In this document: positions 1 through 9,811 of the stretch, in pieces
Layout: each line of letters begins with the position of its first letter
Numbering within the stretch: position 1 is the stretch's first letter
NCBI RefSeq assembly: GCF_002197665.1
Contig: NZ_NBBJ01000001.1
Span: 1,054,001-1,118,000, forward strand
Direction of reading: 5' to 3'
Source: Sphingomonas mucosissima
Lineage (GTDB): Bacteria > Pseudomonadota > Alphaproteobacteria > Sphingomonadales > Sphingomonadaceae
Length of the DNA: 64,000 bases
Position numbers and translations under genes: made by a program
Notes under the pieces: model-generated
The model's database searches: none
Seen by the model: only the letters and a program-made list of their open reading frames with translations
What the model was told of the DNA's origin: nothing

Positions 1-1
1 T

Positions 2-3000
2 GCGCGCGTCAGCCAGCGGCTGGCGGCGTGGGTGCGGATGAAGGACCGTGACCTGTTTGCCGACCTCGTCGCCCTCGGGGAGCCGGGAGATCCGGCGCAG
101 CGGGATCGCGCGCGCACGTTGTTTGCCAAGGTGCTCGATGCGCCGGGCGGCGGCTTGCGCATCCAGACGATTCACGGGTTCTGCCAAGGGCTCCTCGCCG
201 CATTTCCGACCGAGGCCGGCCTCGTGCCCGGCTTCCGCCCGATCGAGGCGCGCGAGGAATCGGTGCTGGCCCGTGCCACGCTGGCAGATCTTCTGGTCGC
301 GGCGGAGGTGGAAGGCCGGCTTGCGCCCGTCGAGGCCGTCGGCAAGCTCAGCATCCGCTTGGGCGAGGTCGCCGCCGAACGCTACCTCACCGATTGTGCG
401 CGCGCCGCCCCAGCGCTTGAGGAACTGCCCGCCGGCATCCAGCCGTGGTTGCGCCGCGAGCTCGAGCTGCCGAGCGGCGATGTGGAGGAGCATATCCGCG
501 GCGCCTGCGACGACGACGCGATCGATCGCACCACGCTCGAAGCACTTGCCGCGCTGAACCGCGGCTGGGGCGGGAAGAAGGGCACGGCGCGCGCGGAAAC
601 GATTGCTATCTGGCTGTCGGCCAACGCCGAGCAGCGCGCGGCGACACTCGACGATTTGCATCTCGTATGGGCCAAGGCGGACGGCGATCCACGCTCCTTC
701 GGCAAAGGGCAGGCTCCGCCGGATCCGGACTATGCCGAGCTCGCGGCGCGACTGCACGGCACGTGCGGGGAATTGCTCGGGCTGCGGGTGCGCGCAGCCT
801 ATGCGGATCTGCTGGCGGAGGCGCTGACCGTCGGGCGGGATTATGCGCGCGCCTATGCCGCGGCGAAGCGCCGCCGCGGGCTCGTTGATTTCGACGATCT
901 GATCACGGCAACCGTGCGCCTCCTAGACGTGCCCGGCATCGGCGATTGGGTGCGGTTCAAGCTCGATCAGACCACCGAGCACGTGCTGATCGACGAGGCA
1001 CAGGACACCAACGTCGCGCAATGGCGGATCGTCCGTGCGCTGGTGGACGAATATTTCGTCGGGCGCGGGGTTTATGCGCCGTCGATGCGCACCCTCTTCA
1101 CGGTGGGTGATCACAAGCAGGCGATCTTCGGCTTTCAAGGCACCGATCCGGTCAACTTCCGCGCGGCGGAGATGCATTTCGCGCGCAAGGCAGCCGAGGT
1201 CGCCGGTGATGATCGAATGCCCGACGAGGAACGCGGCCTGCCGTTTGAACAATTGTCGCTGGTCTCCTCGTTTCGCTCTACCCGGCCGGTGCTGGAGTTC
1301 GTTGACGCGGCGGTCGAGGCGCTCGGGTCCGACGCGCTCGGGCTCGACACGGCCATGCCGCCGCACGCCAGCGAAGTTCCCCGCCCAGGGTGCGTCGAAT
1401 TGTGGGCGCCCATCAGCGCGGGCAACATCGAGGACGACGCCGGCGATGAAGAGTGGATCGACGATGCGGTGCGCGCCAACGCCACCCGCATCGCGCGCCA
1501 GATCCGCGGCTGGCTGGACAGCGGCGCGATGCTCGAAAGCAAGGGGCGCCCGATCCGGCCCGAGGACATCATGGTGCTGGTCAAGCGGCGAGGCGAAATC
1601 GCGCAGCTGCTAGTTGCTCGCCTGTATGCAGAAGGCGTGCCGGTGGCCGGGGTGGATCGGCTGCGGCTGAACGCACCGCTTGCCGTGCAGGATCTGCTGG
1701 CTGCCGTCCGGTTCGTGCTTCAGCCGGACGATGATCTCAGCCTGGCGAACCTGCTCGTGTCCCCGCTCATCGGCTGGACACAGGAGGAACTGCTCGCGCG
1801 CGCGGTCCCGCGCACGGGAAGCCTGTGGCGCCACCTGTCCGAGCATCATCGCGACCTCCTCGGCCCTTTGGACAGAATGCTTGCACGGGCGGACTTCACC
1901 ACGCCCTATCGCTTCCTTGAGGAGATCCTGTCCGGCCCGCTCGAAGGCCGCCGTCGCCTGCTTGCGCGGCTGGGCGAAGAGGCACGCGATCCAATCGAGG
2001 AGCTGCTGAGCGCCGCCCTCGATTTCGAAACCACCGCCACCCCCTCGCTGCAACGCTTCCTGGATTGGTTCGACCGCGGCGAAGTGGAGGTGAAGCGCGA
2101 GGCCGAGGGCGTTCTGAACGCCGTCCGTGTGATGACGGCGCACGGCGCGAAGGGCCTTCAGGCGCCAGTCGTGATTTTGGCCGATGCCACAGCCGATCCG
2201 GATGCCACGCGCGGCGGAACGCTGATGTGGACGCCCCAGGGTGCCGACGCGCCGATCCCGGTATTCCCGCCTCGGCCCTCCGAGCGCGCTGGGCCGATCG
2301 CTGACGTGGCGGCGCAGGCAGCGACGCGCGAGCGGCAGGAGCATTGGCGGCTATTCTACGTCGCTGCGACCCGCGCTGAGGAAAGGCTGGTCGTCGCGGG
2401 CTCGCTCAGCCCCAAATACCGCGCCGGGCCGCCGGAGCTGAGCTGGTACGCCGCCGCGCAGCGTACGTTCGACAGCCTGGACGTGCCGGCAGGGGATGTG
2501 CGCGTGTTTCGCGGCGCCACTCCGGCGGAGGCGGTGCCGCTCCGGCCATCCGCTGCGTCCGATACGTTGCCCGCCGAACCGCTCCCGGACTGGGCGCTGC
2601 GGCCGGCGCCGCCGGAGGCACGTCCCCCGCGTCCGCTGGCGCCGTCATCGATCGGGGAAGACGCCGTTTCCGATCCACCGCCAACGCCTGCGATGCGCGC
2701 CGCCGCGCAGCGCGGCCGCCTGATCCACGGGTTGTTCGAACGCCTTCCGGCGGTACTCCCGGAGAACCGCAGGGCAGCGGCTGATCGATGGTTGTTGCAG
2801 GTCGGCCAAGTGTCCAATGCCGCGGAGCGATCGGATCTGATCGATACCGTGTGCGGCATTCTTGCCGACCCGCAAACCGCCTCGCTGTTCGGCCCCGGCT
2901 CGCTCGGCGAAGCGCCGATCAGCGCGGTTGTGGAAGGGGGCTTGGTGATCGCCGGCACGGTCGACCGCCTGCTCGTCACACCTGACCGGGTTCAGCTGGT

Positions 3001-3235
3001 CGATTTCAAGACCGGCCGCTTCGCGCCTGCCGGGCTCGATGACGTTCCAGCATATCACCTCCGTCAGATGGCGGCCTATGCCGCAGCGCTGTCGGTTATC
3101 TTTCCCGATCGGCCAGTGGAGGCGTCATTGCTGTACACCGCGGCGCCATTGCTGATCCGGCTGCCCCCGGCGCTCCTGGCCGCGCACAAGCCCGGCTTGG
3201 GCCGCGCGGAGCAAAGCTTGCCTGCCGATCGTTGA
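2..3235 (+). CDS. addA: AddA, double-strand break repair helicase-nuclease (5' end outside window)
   Basis: This is the A subunit of the AddAB helicase-nuclease, which resects double-strand DNA ends for RecA loading. The frame is open back to base 2, and the residues before the first possible start (RVSQRLAAWV) already look like AddA, so the gene begins upstream with its Walker A motif off the window. Visible UvrD-type motifs are DEAQD (about 990-1006), GDHKQAIFGFQG, FRSTRPVLEF, a TAHGAKGLQ motif and FYVAATRAEERL. The C-terminus carries the PD-(D/E)XK nuclease core LVDFKTGR, followed by QMAAYAAAL. About 1,078 residues are present, near full family length. It probably follows addB and precedes trxA. 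The family assignment is firm. Confidence 0.95.
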   Translation, partial: ARVSQRLAAWVRMKDRDLFADLVALGEPGDPAQRDRARTLFAKVLDAPGGGLRIQTIHGFCQGLLAAFPTEAGLVPGFRPIEAREESVLARATLADLLVAAEVEGRLAPVEAVGKLSIRLGEVAAERYLTDCARAAPALEELPAGIQPWLRRELELPSGDVEEHIRGACDDDAIDRTTLEALAALNRGWGGKKGTARAETIAIWLSANAEQRAATLDDLHLVWAKADGDPRSFGKGQAPPDPDYAELAARLHGTCGELLGLRVRAAYADLLAEALTVGRDYARAYAAAKRRRGLVDFDDLITATVRLLDVPGIGDWVRFKLDQTTEHVLIDEAQDTNVAQWRIVRALVDEYFVGRGVYAPSMRTLFTVGDHKQAIFGFQGTDPVNFRAAEMHFARKAAEVAGDDRMPDEERGLPFEQLSLVSSFRSTRPVLEFVDAAVEALGSDALGLDTAMPPHASEVPRPGCVELWAPISAGNIEDDAGDEEWIDDAVRANATRIARQIRGWLDSGAMLESKGRPIRPEDIMVLVKRRGEIAQLLVARLYAEGVPVAGVDRLRLNAPLAVQDLLAAVRFVLQPDDDLSLANLLVSPLIGWTQEELLARAVPRTGSLWRHLSEHHRDLLGPLDRMLARADFTTPYRFLEEILSGPLEGRRRLLARLGEEARDPIEELLSAALDFETTATPSLQRFLDWFDRGEVEVKREAEGVLNAVRVMTAHGAKGLQAPVVILADATADPDATRGGTLMWTPQGADAPIPVFPPRPSERAGPIADVAAQAATRERQEHWRLFYVAATRAEERLVVAGSLSPKYRAGPPELSWYAAAQRTFDSLDVPAGDVRVFRGATPAEAVPLRPSAASDTLPAEPLPDWALRPAPPEARPPRPLAPSSIGEDAVSDPPPTPAMRAAAQRGRLIHGLFERLPAVLPENRRAAADRWLLQVGQVSNAAERSDLIDTVCGILADPQTASLFGPGSLGEAPISAVVEGGLVIAGTVDRLLVTPDRVQLVDFKTGRFAPAGLDDVPAYHLRQMAAYAAALSVIFPDRPVEASLLYTAAPLLIRLPPALLAAHKPGLGRAEQSLPADR

Positions 3236-3283
3236 GAGTGCCGTTTCGCGGACCTAGATGGGTGCGCAAAGGAGAAAGTAGAC

Positions 3284-3607
3284 ATGGCCACCAAGCAGAT
3301 CACCGACGACAGCTTCCATGCGGACGTGATCCAGTCGGACAAGCCCGTGCTTGTGGATTTCTGGGCGGAATGGTGCGGCCCGTGCAAGATGATCGGCCCG
3401 AGCCTTGAGGAGATTTCCGAGGAGCTTGGTGAACAGGTCACCATTGCGAAGATCAACATCGACGAGAATCCGGATGCCCCCGGTCGTTACGGCGTGCGCG
3501 GCATCCCGACGATGATCCTGTTCAAGGCCGGTGCTCCGGCTGCCACCAAGGTCGGCGCCGAGCCGAAGGGCCGTATCAAGGCATGGCTCGAAGGCGAGCT
3601 CGCCTAA
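3284..3607 (+). CDS. trxA: Thioredoxin 1
   Basis: This 107-residue cytoplasmic protein disulfide reductase is recycled by thioredoxin reductase and supplies electrons to, for example, ribonucleotide reductase. The redox motif WCGPCK has its two cysteines at residues 31 and 34, and the cis-proline segment GIPT is present. Length matches the family exactly. A strong Shine-Dalgarno (AAAGGAGAAAG) lies just upstream of the ATG. The gap of about 50 bases to addA suggests either read-through from addA or its own promoter. The gene is ordinary and the call is secure. Confidence 0.97.
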   Translation: MATKQITDDSFHADVIQSDKPVLVDFWAEWCGPCKMIGPSLEEISEELGEQVTIAKINIDENPDAPGRYGVRGIPTMILFKAGAPAATKVGAEPKGRIKAWLEGELA

Positions 3608-3612
3608 AAGTT

Positions 3613-3634
3613 TTCGCTGAGTTTACTCGGCGAA
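3613..3634 (-). terminator. Hairpin at the 3' end of the hisN-like gene
   Basis: An inverted repeat with arms 3613-3622 and 3625-3634 (one G-T wobble) contains the stop codon of the minus-strand gene. Read on the minus strand it is followed by AAACTTTT. It could end transcription from argJ-hisN and also face trxA read-through. Confidence 0.45.
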
Positions 3635-4417
3635 CACCGCCGCGGCCCGATCCCAAAGTTGGGGTGTGGCCGCGGCCAGCAGCCCGGTCGCCGCATCGTC
3701 GATGCGGTACGGCCCGCCATCAAGCCGCGCGACCTTTCCCCCGGCTTCCTCGACGAACAGCGCGCCGGCGGCGTGATCCCAGGGATATGTTCGTTCAAAG
3801 AGCGCAACGTCGCAGCGACCATCGACCAGCGCAGGATATTGCGCGGCCGCACATCGCAGCCCCTCCTCCAGCGCCAGAGTGCCTTGCGCCCGCTGCTCCA
3901 GCCGCGCAGCCTTCTCGCTCGACATCCAGTAGCGCGAAAACGTTGCGATTGGCAGCGAGCGTCCCGATCCCGTCGCGCTGACCCGAACGCCGTCAACGAA
4001 AGACCCGATGCCGCGCCCGGCATGGCAGAGCCGATCGGCAACCGGATCATAGAGCCAGCCGTGGCGAACAATCCCGTCTTCCGCCAGGGCGATGAGCATC
4101 CCGAACGGCGTGCGGCCGGCCGCAAAATTGTTCGTCCCGTCGAGCGGATCGACCAGCCACAAGCGCCCTCGGCCAATATCCTCAAGCAGCGTCGGATCGA
4201 GCGCGCATGCCTCCTCGCCGACCACCCGCGCATCGGGATCGATCGCCTGCAGCCCCGCTGCCAGCAGTAACTCGCTTTCGCGATCGGCGATGGTCACCCA
4301 GTCGCCGGGCGACTTCTCCTCCCGATCACCGTCGGCCATGCGGCCGAAGCGCGGCAGGATCGCCTCGCGCGCCACATCGGCGAGCAGCGCCCGAACCTGG
4401 CGATCGCGCGGCGTCAA
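3623..4417 (-). CDS. hisN: Inositol monophosphatase family protein, probable histidinol-phosphatase
   Basis: A Mg2+-dependent sugar/alcohol phosphatase. In alphaproteobacteria this family often supplies histidinol-phosphate phosphatase, the step missing when no HisB-type enzyme exists. The metal-binding motifs are all visible: a GEEA glutamate, DPLDGTNNF (the WLVDPLDGT signature) and the C-terminal PWDHAAG. I chose the TTG start at 4417 because it overlaps the argJ stop as TTGA and gives an N-terminus [12 protein letters not shown] that resembles relatives. An upstream start at 4471 would add 18 residues within argJ. The gene is translationally coupled to argJ. Histidinol phosphate is the likeliest substrate, but inositol phosphate or another sugar phosphate cannot be excluded. 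Confidence 0.85.
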   Translation of the reverse strand: MTPRDRQVRALLADVAREAILPRFGRMADGDREEKSPGDWVTIADRESELLLAAGLQAIDPDARVVGEEACALDPTLLEDIGRGRLWLVDPLDGTNNFAAGRTPFGMLIALAEDGIVRHGWLYDPVADRLCHAGRGIGSFVDGVRVSATGSGRSLPIATFSRYWMSSEKAARLEQRAQGTLALEEGLRCAAAQYPALVDGRCDVALFERTYPWDHAAGALFVEEAGGKVARLDGGPYRIDDAATGLLAAATPQLWDRAAAVFAE

Positions 4418-5640
4418 CTCCGGTAATCGGCGTTGATGGAGATGTAGCCATGCGTCAGATCGCACGTCCAAACAGTAGCCCGCCCGTCGCCCAGCCCCAG
4501 GTCGACGCCGATCTCGATTTCCTGACCCTTCAGGTGCGCCGCCACCGGCGCCTCGTCATATCCTTCAACGGCGAGACCGCCGCTCGCGACCTGTGTGGCG
4601 CCGAAGCGGATGGCCAGCTTGTCGCGCTCCGCCGGCTCGCCCGCCTTGCCCACCGCCATCACCACGCGGCCCCAATTTGCGTCCTCTCCCGCGATCGCGG
4701 TTTTGACCAGGGGGGAGTTGGCGATCGACATCGCAATCCGATGCGCCGAACGGTCGCTCTCGGCGCCTTCCACCGTGATTTCGATCAGCTTGGATGCGCC
4801 TTCGCCGTCGCGCACGACAAGCAGGGCCAACTGATGACACAAGTCGGCTAAAGCTGCCCGGAAGGCATCCGCACCCAGGCTGTTTTCATCCGACAACGCG
4901 ACATTGCCGGCCGCTCCCGTGGCAAAGGCCAGCACCGTGTCGCTCGTTGACGTATCTCCGTCGACGGTGATGCACGAAAAGGTGCGCGCGTTTGCGGCAT
5001 TGAGCGCAGCTTGCAGAAACGGCGCCTCGACAGCGGCATCGGTGAAGATGAACCCCAGCATGGTCGCCATGTCCGGCGCGATCATCCCCGATCCCTTGAT
5101 CACCCCGACCAACGTCACGGTCCGCCCATCGACAACCGCTGTGGTGACGGCGCCCTTGGGGTAAGTATCTGTTGTACCAATAGCTTCCGCGATCTGGCGC
5201 CAGTCGCTCGGGGACGCGGTGAACGCCGCATCAAGCCCTGCCTCGGCCTTGTCGATCGGCAGCGGCACCCCAATCACCCCGGTCGAGGCGACGAACACGT
5301 CCGACGGCTGGCAGCCAAGATGGGCCGCCGCCCGCGCCGCAATCGCCTCCACCGCCGCACGCCCGCGATTGCCGGTGAACGCGTTGGAATTGCCTGCATT
5401 CACCACCAACGCCCGCGCTTGCCCGAGCACCAGCGCCTTGCGGCACCATTCCACCTCAGGCGACGGACACTGCGACTGTGTCAGTACGCCCGCAACGCTC
5501 GTCCCGGCGTCAAGAGTAACGAAGCTGAGGTCACAGCGGTCCCAGGTCTTATATCGTGCACGTGCCACTCGCGGAGTAGCACCCGCCACTGGGGGCAGGT
5601 CGGGGAAGGGCAGGGCGAGGGGAGACACGGCGTGCGACAT
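4414..5640 (-). CDS. argJ: Bifunctional ornithine acetyltransferase / N-acetylglutamate synthase
   Basis: ArgJ transfers the acetyl group from N-acetylornithine to glutamate, closing the cyclic arginine pathway; the bifunctional form also makes N-acetylglutamate from acetyl-CoA. The precursor self-cleaves into alpha and beta chains at the Ala-Thr bond of the motif MATML, seen here after [19 protein letters not shown] and DGDTSTSDT are further family signatures. The likely start is the ATG of MSHAVSPL (5640), giving 408 residues; an upstream GTG at 5676 would add 12. It runs into the hisN-like gene with a 4-base overlap and diverges from a small exported orphan. Monofunctional or bifunctional status cannot be read from the sequence alone. 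Confidence 0.95.
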   Translation of the reverse strand: MSHAVSPLALPFPDLPPVAGATPRVARARYKTWDRCDLSFVTLDAGTSVAGVLTQSQCPSPEVEWCRKALVLGQARALVVNAGNSNAFTGNRGRAAVEAIAARAAAHLGCQPSDVFVASTGVIGVPLPIDKAEAGLDAAFTASPSDWRQIAEAIGTTDTYPKGAVTTAVVDGRTVTLVGVIKGSGMIAPDMATMLGFIFTDAAVEAPFLQAALNAANARTFSCITVDGDTSTSDTVLAFATGAAGNVALSDENSLGADAFRAALADLCHQLALLVVRDGEGASKLIEITVEGAESDRSAHRIAMSIANSPLVKTAIAGEDANWGRVVMAVGKAGEPAERDKLAIRFGATQVASGGLAVEGYDEAPVAAHLKGQEIEIGVDLGLGDGRATVWTCDLTHGYISINADYRS

Positions 5641-5774
5641 GGCCGACGCCATGCCGCGCGTGATGCAGAATGTCACCTGGAAGCGCGAGCAAGTGCATGC
5701 CGATTGTCGTGACGCTCGAACGCCGGATAAATCAGCAAACTGTCGCGAGGCGTCAACAGCGGGAGACGGCGCTC

Positions 5775-5808
5775 AACCCGCGTGCGTCATATCTGACGCT
5801 TTTGGGTT
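5775..5808. promoter_or_regulatory. Hairpin in the argJ / small exported protein divergent region
   Basis: The stem GCGTCA (5784-5789) / TGACGC (5794-5799) with a 4-base loop is extended after a symmetric 4-base internal loop by AACCC (5775-5779) / GGGTT (5804-5808). It sits between divergently read genes, so it is not an obvious terminator for either. An operator or a leader structure of the orphan gene is possible. Confidence 0.3.
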
Positions 5809-5830
5809 GGCCACGCCCACTTGCCACCCT

Positions 5831-6100
5831 ATGTCCGCACCCGTGAACCTGCTGCTGCTTCTCTCCGCGGTGCTCTCGGCGCTGACCGGCGTCGGTGGCG
5901 GCGTGCGCGCGCAGGGTCGAGCGCAAGCGGTAGCGGAAGGCACGGTCGCGGCCGTACGGGTGGCGACATCGCCGCGGATCGCACCAAGTCGGCCGTCCGT
6001 TGGGCTCCCGACGCTGGTCAAGGCTGCTGCTTTCAACGGCGGCGATATCCTCGCGCTAACGCCGATCGAGCCCGTATTCGCGACCCGTCGACGGGAATAG
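5831..6100 (+). CDS. Small exported or membrane-anchored protein of unknown function
   Basis: An 89-residue protein starting MSAPVNLLLLLSAVLSALTG. The hydrophobic N-terminus could be a signal peptide or a single membrane anchor. The rest is rich in Ala, Val and Arg with no motif I recognise. It lies between divergent argJ and secA and ends 96 bases before secA, so the two may be co-transcribed. I recall similar small Ala/Val-rich proteins in sphingomonads, but without a search this is weak. Base composition and codon use look native. The ATG at 5831 is preferred because the frame upstream is antisense to argJ. Confidence 0.6.
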   Translation: MSAPVNLLLLLSAVLSALTGVGGGVRAQGRAQAVAEGTVAAVRVATSPRIAPSRPSVGLPTLVKAAAFNGGDILALTPIEPVFATRRRE

Positions 6101-6196
6101 GCGCACTTCCCCGGCGCTCGCGCCGGACCAGCATCGCTTTATCTCGCGCGCGCCCGCACGGGCTAGTCGCGCCGTACCGCTATCAGGGATCCATCC

Positions 6197-8932
6197 ATGT
6201 TCGGCAACATTGCCAAGTCGCTCTTCGGTTCGTCCAACGACCGCTACGTCCGCTCGCTCAACCCTCTTGTTGCGAAGATCGCCTCTTTTGAGCCCTCGCT
6301 CGAGGCGATGGATGATGCCGCGCTCTCCAATCAGACCGTGCTGTTCCGTGAGCGGCTGGCGAACGGAGAGAAGATCGACGATCTGTTGCCGGAGGCATTC
6401 GCCACGGTGCGTGAGGCGGCGCGACGGGTGCTTGGTCAGCGGCATTATGACGTTCAGATGATTGGCGGTATCGTGCTCCACCGCGGAGAGATCGCCGAAA
6501 TGCGCACCGGCGAGGGCAAGACGCTCGTCGCGACGCTCGCCACCTACCTGAACGCGCTGCCGGGCGAGGGCGTTCACGTCATCACCGTGAATGATTATCT
6601 GGCCGCCCGCGACGCGGACTGGATGGGCCGGGTCTACCGATTCCTGGGCCTGACCGTTGGGGTGATCGTCCCCAATCTATCGGACGAGCAGCGGCGTCAG
6701 GCCTATGCCGCAGACATTACCTACGGGACGAACAACGAGTTCGGCTTCGATTATCTGCGCGACAACATGAAGTACGATCGTGCGTCGATGGTTCAGCGAC
6801 CCTTCGCCATGGCGATCGTTGACGAGGTCGACTCTGTCCTGATCGACGAGGCGCGCACCCCGCTCATCATATCCGGCCCCACCGACGACAAGAGCGACCT
6901 CTACATGAAGGTCGATGCCGTCGTGAAGCAGATCACGCCTGATGATTACGAAAAGGACGAAAAGCAGAAGACGATCGTCCTGACCGAGGAAGGCACCGAA
7001 CGCATCGAGCGGCTGCTGGAGGCGGCGGGGCTGCTGGAAGGCGCCAACCTGTATGACTTCGAGAATACGCAGGTCGTCCACCACCTGAACCAGTCTCTGC
7101 GCGCCAATGTCATGTTCAAGCGCGACACGGACTATATCGTGAAAGACGGCAAAGTCGTCATCATCGACGAGTTCACCGGCCGCATGATGGACGGCCGGCG
7201 GTGGTCGGATGGTCTCCACCAGGCGGTTGAGGCGAAGGAAGGCGTGCAGATCGAGCCCGAGAACCAGACCATGGCCTCGATCACTTTCCAGAACTACTTC
7301 CGCATGTACCCCAAGCTCGCCGGCATGACGGGAACGGCCTCGACCGAGGCGGCGGAATTCTTCGACATCTACAAGATGAACGTCGTCACTATTCCGACCA
7401 ACAACCCGATCCGCCGGGTCGATGAGGAAGACGAGTTCTACAAGGACACGCATGACAAGTTTCGTGCGATCGCCAAGCGCATCCGACAGCATGCGGAGAA
7501 GGGTCAACCGGTTCTGGTCGGCACGGTGTCGATCGAGAAGTCGGAGCTGCTTTCCGACTTCCTCAATCAGGAAGGTGTCGACCACTCGGTACTGAATGCC
7601 CGCTACCACGAACAGGAAGCGCATATCGTCGCACAGGCCGGCCGTCTGGGTGCCGTGACAATCGCGACCAACATGGCCGGCCGCGGCACCGACATTCAGC
7701 TTGGCGGCAACCTCGAATTTCGCGTCGAGGACGAGCTTGCCGGAATGCCGGACGGGCCGGAACGCGACGCTGCGGTTGAGCAGATCAGGGCGGAGATCGC
7801 GGCCGAGAAGGCGCGGGTGCTTGAGGCAGGCGGGCTGTTCGTGCTCGGCACGGAGCGGCACGAAAGCCGCCGCATCGACAATCAGTTGCGCGGCCGCTCG
7901 GGACGTCAGGGCGATCCGGGTCTCAGCCGCTTCTATCTCAGCCTCGACGACGATCTGCTGCGTATCTTCGGCCCGGACACGCTGTTCGCGCGGATGATGC
8001 GTAACAACATTGAGGACGGCGAGGCGATCGGCAGCAAATGGCTGAGCAAGGCGATCGAGACCGCCCAGAAGAAGGTCGAGGCGCGCAACTACGATATCCG
8101 CAAGCAGGTCGTCGAATATGACGACGTGATGAACGATCAGCGCAAGGTAATTTACGAGCAGCGCGCCGACATCATGGACGCAGAGACGGTTGGCGACGTT
8201 GTCGAGGACATGCGCGCAGAAACGGTCAACACGATCGTCGGTGAAGCCTGCCCGGTCGGCTCTTATCCGGAGCAATGGGATATCGACGGCATGAAGGCAC
8301 GGCTGGCCGACGTTCTGAACGTGCGGCCTGCGATCGACGATTGGCTGAAGGAAGACGCAATCGATCCGGAGTTGGTTACGGAGCGCGTGCGGGCCGAAGC
8401 TGATGCGATGATCACCACCAAGTCTGCCGAATTGGAGCCGGACACGTGGACCCAGGTCGAGAAATCGATCCTGCTTCAGAATCTAGATCACCACTGGAAA
8501 GAACACCTCGCGACGCTCGATGCGCTGCGGCAGGTCGTTCACTTGCGCGCTTATGCCCAGAAGACGCCAATCAACGAATATAAGCAGGAGGCGTTCGCGC
8601 TGTTCCAGCGTATGCTCGACAACATACGCGAAGATGTGACGAAGACGATCGCGCACGCCGAGTTCCACCTGCAGGCGCCGCCTCCGCTGCCGGATCTGCC
8701 GGACTTCATCACGACGCACTTCGATCCGTTCTCGGGCGAGGACAACTCGGCGGATATTGATGCCGGGACCCTCGGCCTTATTCAGACGCAAATGCCGCCC
8801 ATGCAGATCCCGCAGCCGACTGCGGCGGATATGGGGGAAGATCCGGAAATCTGGCGGGGCCAAGTGAGCCGAAACGCTCCGTGCCCATGCGGCTCCGGTC
8901 GCAAGTACAAGCACTGCCACGGCACGGTTTGA
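6197..8932 (+). CDS. secA: Preprotein translocase ATPase SecA
   Basis: SecA is the motor that pushes unfolded preproteins through SecYEG. It has 911 residues, normal for the family. Walker A is MRTGEGKT (residues 102-109). The DEVDS box and the [11 protein letters not shown] segment mark NBD1 and the preprotein-binding domain; NMAGRGTDI and [10 protein letters not shown] mark NBD2. The C-terminal zinc-binding SEC-C motif ([16 protein letters not shown]), which binds SecB and phospholipid, is intact. The ATG has AGGGAT upstream. A strong terminator follows at about 9042. Confidence 0.98.
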   Translation: MFGNIAKSLFGSSNDRYVRSLNPLVAKIASFEPSLEAMDDAALSNQTVLFRERLANGEKIDDLLPEAFATVREAARRVLGQRHYDVQMIGGIVLHRGEIAEMRTGEGKTLVATLATYLNALPGEGVHVITVNDYLAARDADWMGRVYRFLGLTVGVIVPNLSDEQRRQAYAADITYGTNNEFGFDYLRDNMKYDRASMVQRPFAMAIVDEVDSVLIDEARTPLIISGPTDDKSDLYMKVDAVVKQITPDDYEKDEKQKTIVLTEEGTERIERLLEAAGLLEGANLYDFENTQVVHHLNQSLRANVMFKRDTDYIVKDGKVVIIDEFTGRMMDGRRWSDGLHQAVEAKEGVQIEPENQTMASITFQNYFRMYPKLAGMTGTASTEAAEFFDIYKMNVVTIPTNNPIRRVDEEDEFYKDTHDKFRAIAKRIRQHAEKGQPVLVGTVSIEKSELLSDFLNQEGVDHSVLNARYHEQEAHIVAQAGRLGAVTIATNMAGRGTDIQLGGNLEFRVEDELAGMPDGPERDAAVEQIRAEIAAEKARVLEAGGLFVLGTERHESRRIDNQLRGRSGRQGDPGLSRFYLSLDDDLLRIFGPDTLFARMMRNNIEDGEAIGSKWLSKAIETAQKKVEARNYDIRKQVVEYDDVMNDQRKVIYEQRADIMDAETVGDVVEDMRAETVNTIVGEACPVGSYPEQWDIDGMKARLADVLNVRPAIDDWLKEDAIDPELVTERVRAEADAMITTKSAELEPDTWTQVEKSILLQNLDHHWKEHLATLDALRQVVHLRAYAQKTPINEYKQEAFALFQRMLDNIREDVTKTIAHAEFHLQAPPPLPDLPDFITTHFDPFSGEDNSADIDAGTLGLIQTQMPPMQIPQPTAADMGEDPEIWRGQVSRNAPCPCGSGRKYKHCHGTV

Positions 8933-9034
8933 GCAACGCGTAGGAACGCAGGCGCCTGCTCTGCCGAAAGCGCAGGTGCTCGCGTGTTCTCAGCGCTACT
9001 GAAGGTTGCGTTCTTGCCGAGTAGCCCACGGACA

Positions 9035-9072
9035 CAAAAAAGCCCTCGCCAGTGATGGCGAGGGCTTTTCGC
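9035..9072. terminator. Bidirectional rho-independent terminator after secA
   Basis: A perfect 10-bp stem (9042-9051 with 9056-9065, loop GTGA) is flanked by AAAAAA on the left and TTTT on the right. It can terminate both secA from the left and the converging lipoprotein gene from the right. Confidence 0.9.
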
Positions 9073-9091
9073 ATTCACATCGAGGCGGAGA

Positions 9092-9703
9092 TCAGCGGCG
9101 GCGCTGCTGCTCCGGCAACACGATCGTCGGCCCAAGCCGATCCATCACATCACGCGCCCTGAAGGCCCGGACCTCGCCGGCAGGCGGTGTGCCCCTGCCC
9201 ATCACGATCTCGGCCGAAGCCTCGTAGCGATCAACTGTGCGAACGTCGAAGTCGTTGAAGCCGCCGCCCCACGGACCCCAGCCTCCCCAGCCGCCCCATG
9301 GCCGGCCGTAGAAGCGCCAGGACGGACCCCAGTAGCCCCCCAAGCCGCCGTAACCCCAGCCAGGGCCGAAGCCAACGCCAGCGCCCGGCGTCGAATAGGT
9401 CCGCGCCTGGCGATCGGTCTGCCGATCGACGGTCACGAAATAGTCGAAGCCGTTCTGAACTGTCAGTTCCGCCGCCCGGAACAGCAGGTAGCGCTCAACC
9501 GTGTCACGGTCAGTGACCGTATTGCCGGCGAAATTGACTAGGAACCGATTCGCTTCAACCTGGCGTTCGCTGAACCCGGTGCGGTTGAAGCCAGAACCTG
9601 TTGCCGGCCGATATGGCGTCTCTGTGGCGCAGCCAGCGACCAGCAAGGCGCCGGAAACGGCCGTGGCCATCAGCAGGCTGCGACCGGTACGCAAGATTCC
9701 CAT
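9092..9703 (-). CDS. CC0125/CC1285-family lipoprotein with Gly/Trp-rich insert
   Basis: A predicted 203-residue outer-membrane or periplasmic lipoprotein. The start at 9703 follows GGAG at good spacing and opens a signal peptide ending in the lipobox LLVAGC. The middle segment (RQVEANRFLVNFAGNTVTDR, then YLLFRAAELT and DYFVTVDR) matches my recollection of the alphaproteobacterial CC0125/CC1285 lipoprotein family, related to DUF4136; its function is unknown. After it comes a low-complexity stretch of about 45 residues dominated by Gly, Trp, Pro and Tyr, and then a conserved-looking tail. It converges on secA. An upstream start at 9790 would destroy the signal peptide and is less likely. Confidence 0.8.
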   Translation of the reverse strand: MGILRTGRSLLMATAVSGALLVAGCATETPYRPATGSGFNRTGFSERQVEANRFLVNFAGNTVTDRDTVERYLLFRAAELTVQNGFDYFVTVDRQTDRQARTYSTPGAGVGFGPGWGYGGLGGYWGPSWRFYGRPWGGWGGWGPWGGGFNDFDVRTVDRYEASAEIVMGRGTPPAGEVRAFRARDVMDRLGPTIVLPEQQRRR

Positions 9704-9811
9704 TATGAAGTCTCCGAAACCGCCAAGGCGGCGGTATGACTCGCCTTTAGCTGTTAAAAGTGGAACGTCCGATGAACGGATTGGCTCCAAAAAACACCGG
9801 CCTGTCGCGCG

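Noticed and set aside
6677-8275. 532-codon open frame on the minus strand across secA
   Set aside because: It lies wholly antisense to secA, has no family similarity or ribosome site, and long antisense frames are common in high-GC DNA.
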